Part shown: positions 41,569-43,847 of the stretch, piece after piece
How the letters are laid out: each line of letters opens with the position of its first letter
Position numbering within the stretch: position 1 is the stretch's first letter
Assembly: GCF_002836715.1 (NCBI RefSeq)
Contig: NZ_PJAT01000091.1
Coordinates: forward strand, 1-43,847
DNA length: 43,847 bases
Direction of reading: 5' to 3'
Source: Psychrobacter sp. 4Dc
GTDB taxonomy: Bacteria; Pseudomonadota; Gammaproteobacteria; Pseudomonadales; Moraxellaceae
Program-made: the position numbers and the translations under genes
Notes under the pieces: model-generated
The model's input: only the letters and a program-made list of their open reading frames with translations
What the model was told of the DNA's origin: nothing
Databases searched by the model: none

Positions 41569-43716
41569 CTAAAAGTATCGTCTGTATGATAGCTGTATAT
41601 CATCATTGGCATCGATACGTTCTTGCCATTCGTAATTAGCATTAATACGTAGTGCTTGTTTTTTATCAATGTCATATTGCAGTCCTAAGCTTGAGACTGG
41701 TTGCCAATAATGACCACGGACGTTGGTTTCATCGTTGTTGCCATGATACCAATATGGCAATTGCAATTCAGCTTGCGCGCGTAACTGATTGTTAATCTGA
41801 TAACGGCAGCCTGCATTGATACCTGCGCCTAGACGAAAGCCTTTATTGATACCTCGTCCTACTTGCCCTGTACCTGCCAAAAACGTATAGCACAGTTGCG
41901 GCGGCATCTCACCAGTACCTGCGGCTGGTGTACCAAATGCCCATGACCAGCCTTTTTCGTAACCCACGCTGCCGACCAAATGATCCGTACCTGCCTCTTG
42001 CGAGCCATCGTTTACTCGCGTCGCCTCGATACTGGCGCCCCAAGTATTGCCTTTTTTGGCAGCATTGACAGGGTTAAAAGAACGGCCTCGAATCAAAGTA
42101 ACGTTTTGCAAGACCACATTGTCTGGCTGATTGGGCTTATTATCATCTGTGTCATACAATCGTAATGTCGCAGCCAGCCCTTCTAAATTAAAAAACTGTG
42201 GATACCCTGAGGCGTGGTCAAGCGTATCATGAAACCCCGCTCGAAACCCAATATCCATATAGTCATTGTCGCCACGCTGCCCTATACCTATCGTACCCAA
42301 CTGTAGCGGATGCCTGTCTATCGGATTATTATCCGATACGTCGATTTGACGCTTGAGCAGTGTTTGCCCATCAGCTGACATGCTCGATACAGGGTTGAGC
42401 TGCGCAGACTTGATCTCATTCACGGTTTGTTTGGCACTATTGTGATAGCCCAACTTTGCGCGCTGTTGTTTTTTCTCATTGAGCTGAGATTGACGTACGG
42501 TATTATCAGCAGGCGTATAAGTGGTACTTGCCAGCAACTGCTCATCATTTAATAGCTGAATCACATCAGAAGGCACGACTGCGTAAGACAATTGGCTCAG
42601 TAAGTTTTGCTGTGGACGGACCACATCAATAAGACGCAGAATCTCAGAAGCACAATTGTCCGTGGTAAAGTAATAAGGCATCTTTAATGCTTTGGTTTCC
42701 CAAACGTGGCGCATAATCTGCTGAACTTCCTCCGGCGTCAGACTCAACTGATATGTCCACGTATCACGTTCATCATCTTGCAGGTATTTCGCTAGCATCT
42801 CTGGATATGGATCAATTTCGATAGCGCTGTTGTAGCTGCCAATCATTGACTTGGTAGCATAGATCGGGAAACTGTCGTTTGGATCACCGTCTACCGTATA
42901 GTTCAGTGCATAAGCCTTATCGATTTGGTTTGGATCAGCGATGCTCGCTTTTGAGTCAATGCGTAACAGCGTATGAGCAAACGCAGAGAGCGGATTGTCC
43001 AAGTACTCCTGCGCAAACATAATAGATAGCTGCTCAGGCGCTAATGTCGACATCCATTCATCCAATTCTGGACAGTCAGCAGATAGACTTGCAGCATCGA
43101 TCGCTAGCGCCTCTGTCAACCATGCCACTCGTGCTGGAAAACGACATAAGACAGAATTATTATTGGTATCAGTTTTGGCTTGGTCGTTATCAGTTGCTGA
43201 TGATGACACCAACTCTTGTGCAAGTGCTACAAGCATCGCATCCAATTCTGCACCTGAATCTCGTTGACCATTTTTACTTAAAAAAAAGCTCGGATCATTA
43301 ACCAAACTCTCGGTTTTCTTTTTACCCAATACACTGTTTTTATCATCGTAAAAATACAACAAGCGTCGCCATGTTGTATGCTGTGCCAACTTGTCTGTTT
43401 TTACTTGTTGACGCCATGTCGATAGTAGCTGCTCTGTCTCTAAGCTTGATTCAGATAAAGTACTATTTTGAATGTTAGGTTCAGCACTACTGATGCTACC
43501 CGACTCAGATAATGCATCTGAATGAGAATAAGTAGGTGCTGTGCTAGATGCGTCAGGTGACAATGTATCTGATTCTAGGACGGACAGCGGCGTTGGTAGA
43601 AATGCCTGTGTTTGAGACGAGAGCAATAACCCTGCTATAGCCAGTGGTAGACGTGCTCGCAGGCCAATGGCCATTAGCGTACAATCGATAGGTATGGACG
43701 TCAGTTTTATAGACAT
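41569..43716 (-). CDS. DUF4105 (Lnb-like) envelope protein with probable C-terminal beta-barrel
   Basis: A 715-residue exported protein. A signal peptide is likely (ARLPLAIAGLLLSSQTQA, cleavage near residue 38). Residues 45-100 are Ser-rich. A DUF4105 domain (about 225-385) shows His249 (SAFAHTLLRID) and Asn355-Cys356 (YYFTTDNCASEILRLID), a possible Cys-His pair as in the Lnb lipoprotein N-acyltransferase of Gram-positive bacteria. The last 230 residues are strand-rich with alternating polar and hydrophobic residues (DYMDIGFRAGFHDTLDHASG and QALRINANYEWQERIDANDD), and the chain ends RRYF, an aromatic end typical of outer-membrane beta-barrels. Function in Gram-negatives is unknown. The ribosome-binding site is modest. 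Confidence 0.72.
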   Translation of the reverse strand: MSIKLTSIPIDCTLMAIGLRARLPLAIAGLLLSSQTQAFLPTPLSVLESDTLSPDASSTAPTYSHSDALSESGSISSAEPNIQNSTLSESSLETEQLLSTWRQQVKTDKLAQHTTWRRLLYFYDDKNSVLGKKKTESLVNDPSFFLSKNGQRDSGAELDAMLVALAQELVSSSATDNDQAKTDTNNNSVLCRFPARVAWLTEALAIDAASLSADCPELDEWMSTLAPEQLSIMFAQEYLDNPLSAFAHTLLRIDSKASIADPNQIDKAYALNYTVDGDPNDSFPIYATKSMIGSYNSAIEIDPYPEMLAKYLQDDERDTWTYQLSLTPEEVQQIMRHVWETKALKMPYYFTTDNCASEILRLIDVVRPQQNLLSQLSYAVVPSDVIQLLNDEQLLASTTYTPADNTVRQSQLNEKKQQRAKLGYHNSAKQTVNEIKSAQLNPVSSMSADGQTLLKRQIDVSDNNPIDRHPLQLGTIGIGQRGDNDYMDIGFRAGFHDTLDHASGYPQFFNLEGLAATLRLYDTDDNKPNQPDNVVLQNVTLIRGRSFNPVNAAKKGNTWGASIEATRVNDGSQEAGTDHLVGSVGYEKGWSWAFGTPAAGTGEMPPQLCYTFLAGTGQVGRGINKGFRLGAGINAGCRYQINNQLRAQAELQLPYWYHGNNDETNVRGHYWQPVSSLGLQYDIDKKQALRINANYEWQERIDANDDIQLSYRRYF

Positions 43717-43847
43717 GAGTTAAAATCTCGCACGTTATTATTCATACGCTATCAGCGTTATTAAAGTTGCTGGGTCAAAAAATCAAACACGTCACCCACT
43801 ATCATTTAACTATTTAGATAGATTGTTTATCACACCATTATCAATAC

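Noticed and set aside
41385..41639. 84-residue plus-strand open frame with KSVSKPISKSVTKS repeats
   Set aside because: The peptide repeats are produced by the 12-bp tandem DNA repeat downstream of the DUF4105 gene. It overlaps two minus-strand genes and lacks other support.
1..43847. tRNA or rRNA genes, CRISPR arrays, insertion sequences, prophage or a new defence system
   Set aside because: I saw no cloverleaf candidates, no direct-repeat arrays with spacers, no transposase or integrase, and no cluster of unrecognised genes with defence-type domains. The unrecognised genes are single and scattered among core genes.

Overview
The window is about 43.8 kb of chromosomal core DNA from a gammaproteobacterium of moderate-to-low GC. 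The order gmk-rpoZ-spoT-ridA, the half-cluster murG-murC-ddl-ftsQ-ftsA-ftsZ-lpxC next to a DUF721/DciA gene, and the protein sequences all point to Moraxellaceae, most likely Psychrobacter. This assignment is inferred from gene content and not from a marker search. I see no rRNA, tRNA, CRISPR array, insertion sequence or prophage.

Layout. At 0.1-2.2 kb (minus strand) ispH, a small membrane protein and a thioesterase-fold protein form a possible operon. At 2.6-9.2 kb (plus) lie gmk, rpoZ, spoT, ridA and priA, covering nucleotide supply, RNA polymerase, alarmone turnover and replication restart. At 9.4-13.6 kb (plus) are a zinc/cadmium-type CDF exporter, an unrecognised protein and a Kef-type cation/proton antiporter with an RCK domain. 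At 13.6-14.5 kb (minus) is a DUF2628-like membrane protein with a pilin-like tail. At 14.7-18.8 kb (plus) are trmB, then a 1.06-kb AT-rich non-coding stretch with DnaA-box-like sites, then recA and a long recX. At 19.0-24.9 kb (minus) are a YidB-like protein, a CptA/YgfX-like protein with sdhE, then folP, ftsH and rlmE. At 25.2-26.5 kb (plus) are yhbY and a DOMON-like protein. At 26.65-27.4 kb (minus) is a secreted CHAP/NlpC-like protein, and at 27.6-28.1 kb (plus) a DciA candidate. At 28.4-37.4 kb (minus) lies the division and cell-wall cluster. At 37.7-43.7 kb (minus) are gshB, pyrE, an unrecognised protein, a YeeZ-like reductase and a DUF4105/Lnb-like envelope protein.

How the genes work together. 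MurG, MurC and Ddl supply lipid II and its D-Ala-D-Ala. FtsQ, FtsA and FtsZ build the divisome, and LpxC commits carbon to lipid A. FtsH is the protease that degrades LpxC in E. coli. RecA, RecX, PriA and DciA handle DNA repair, restart and helicase loading.

Points of most interest. SpoT has an intact hydrolase site but a visibly eroded (p)ppGpp synthetase domain. Three DnaA-box-like sites with AT-rich DNA lie upstream of recA. RecX carries an extension of about 190 residues. A DUF2628-like/pilin-like fusion and a DUF4105-plus-barrel protein are present, and a 12-bp tandem repeat at the end of the latter gene supplies repeated in-frame stops. I did not find a clearly new multi-gene system. 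Most of the window is ordinary core genome.
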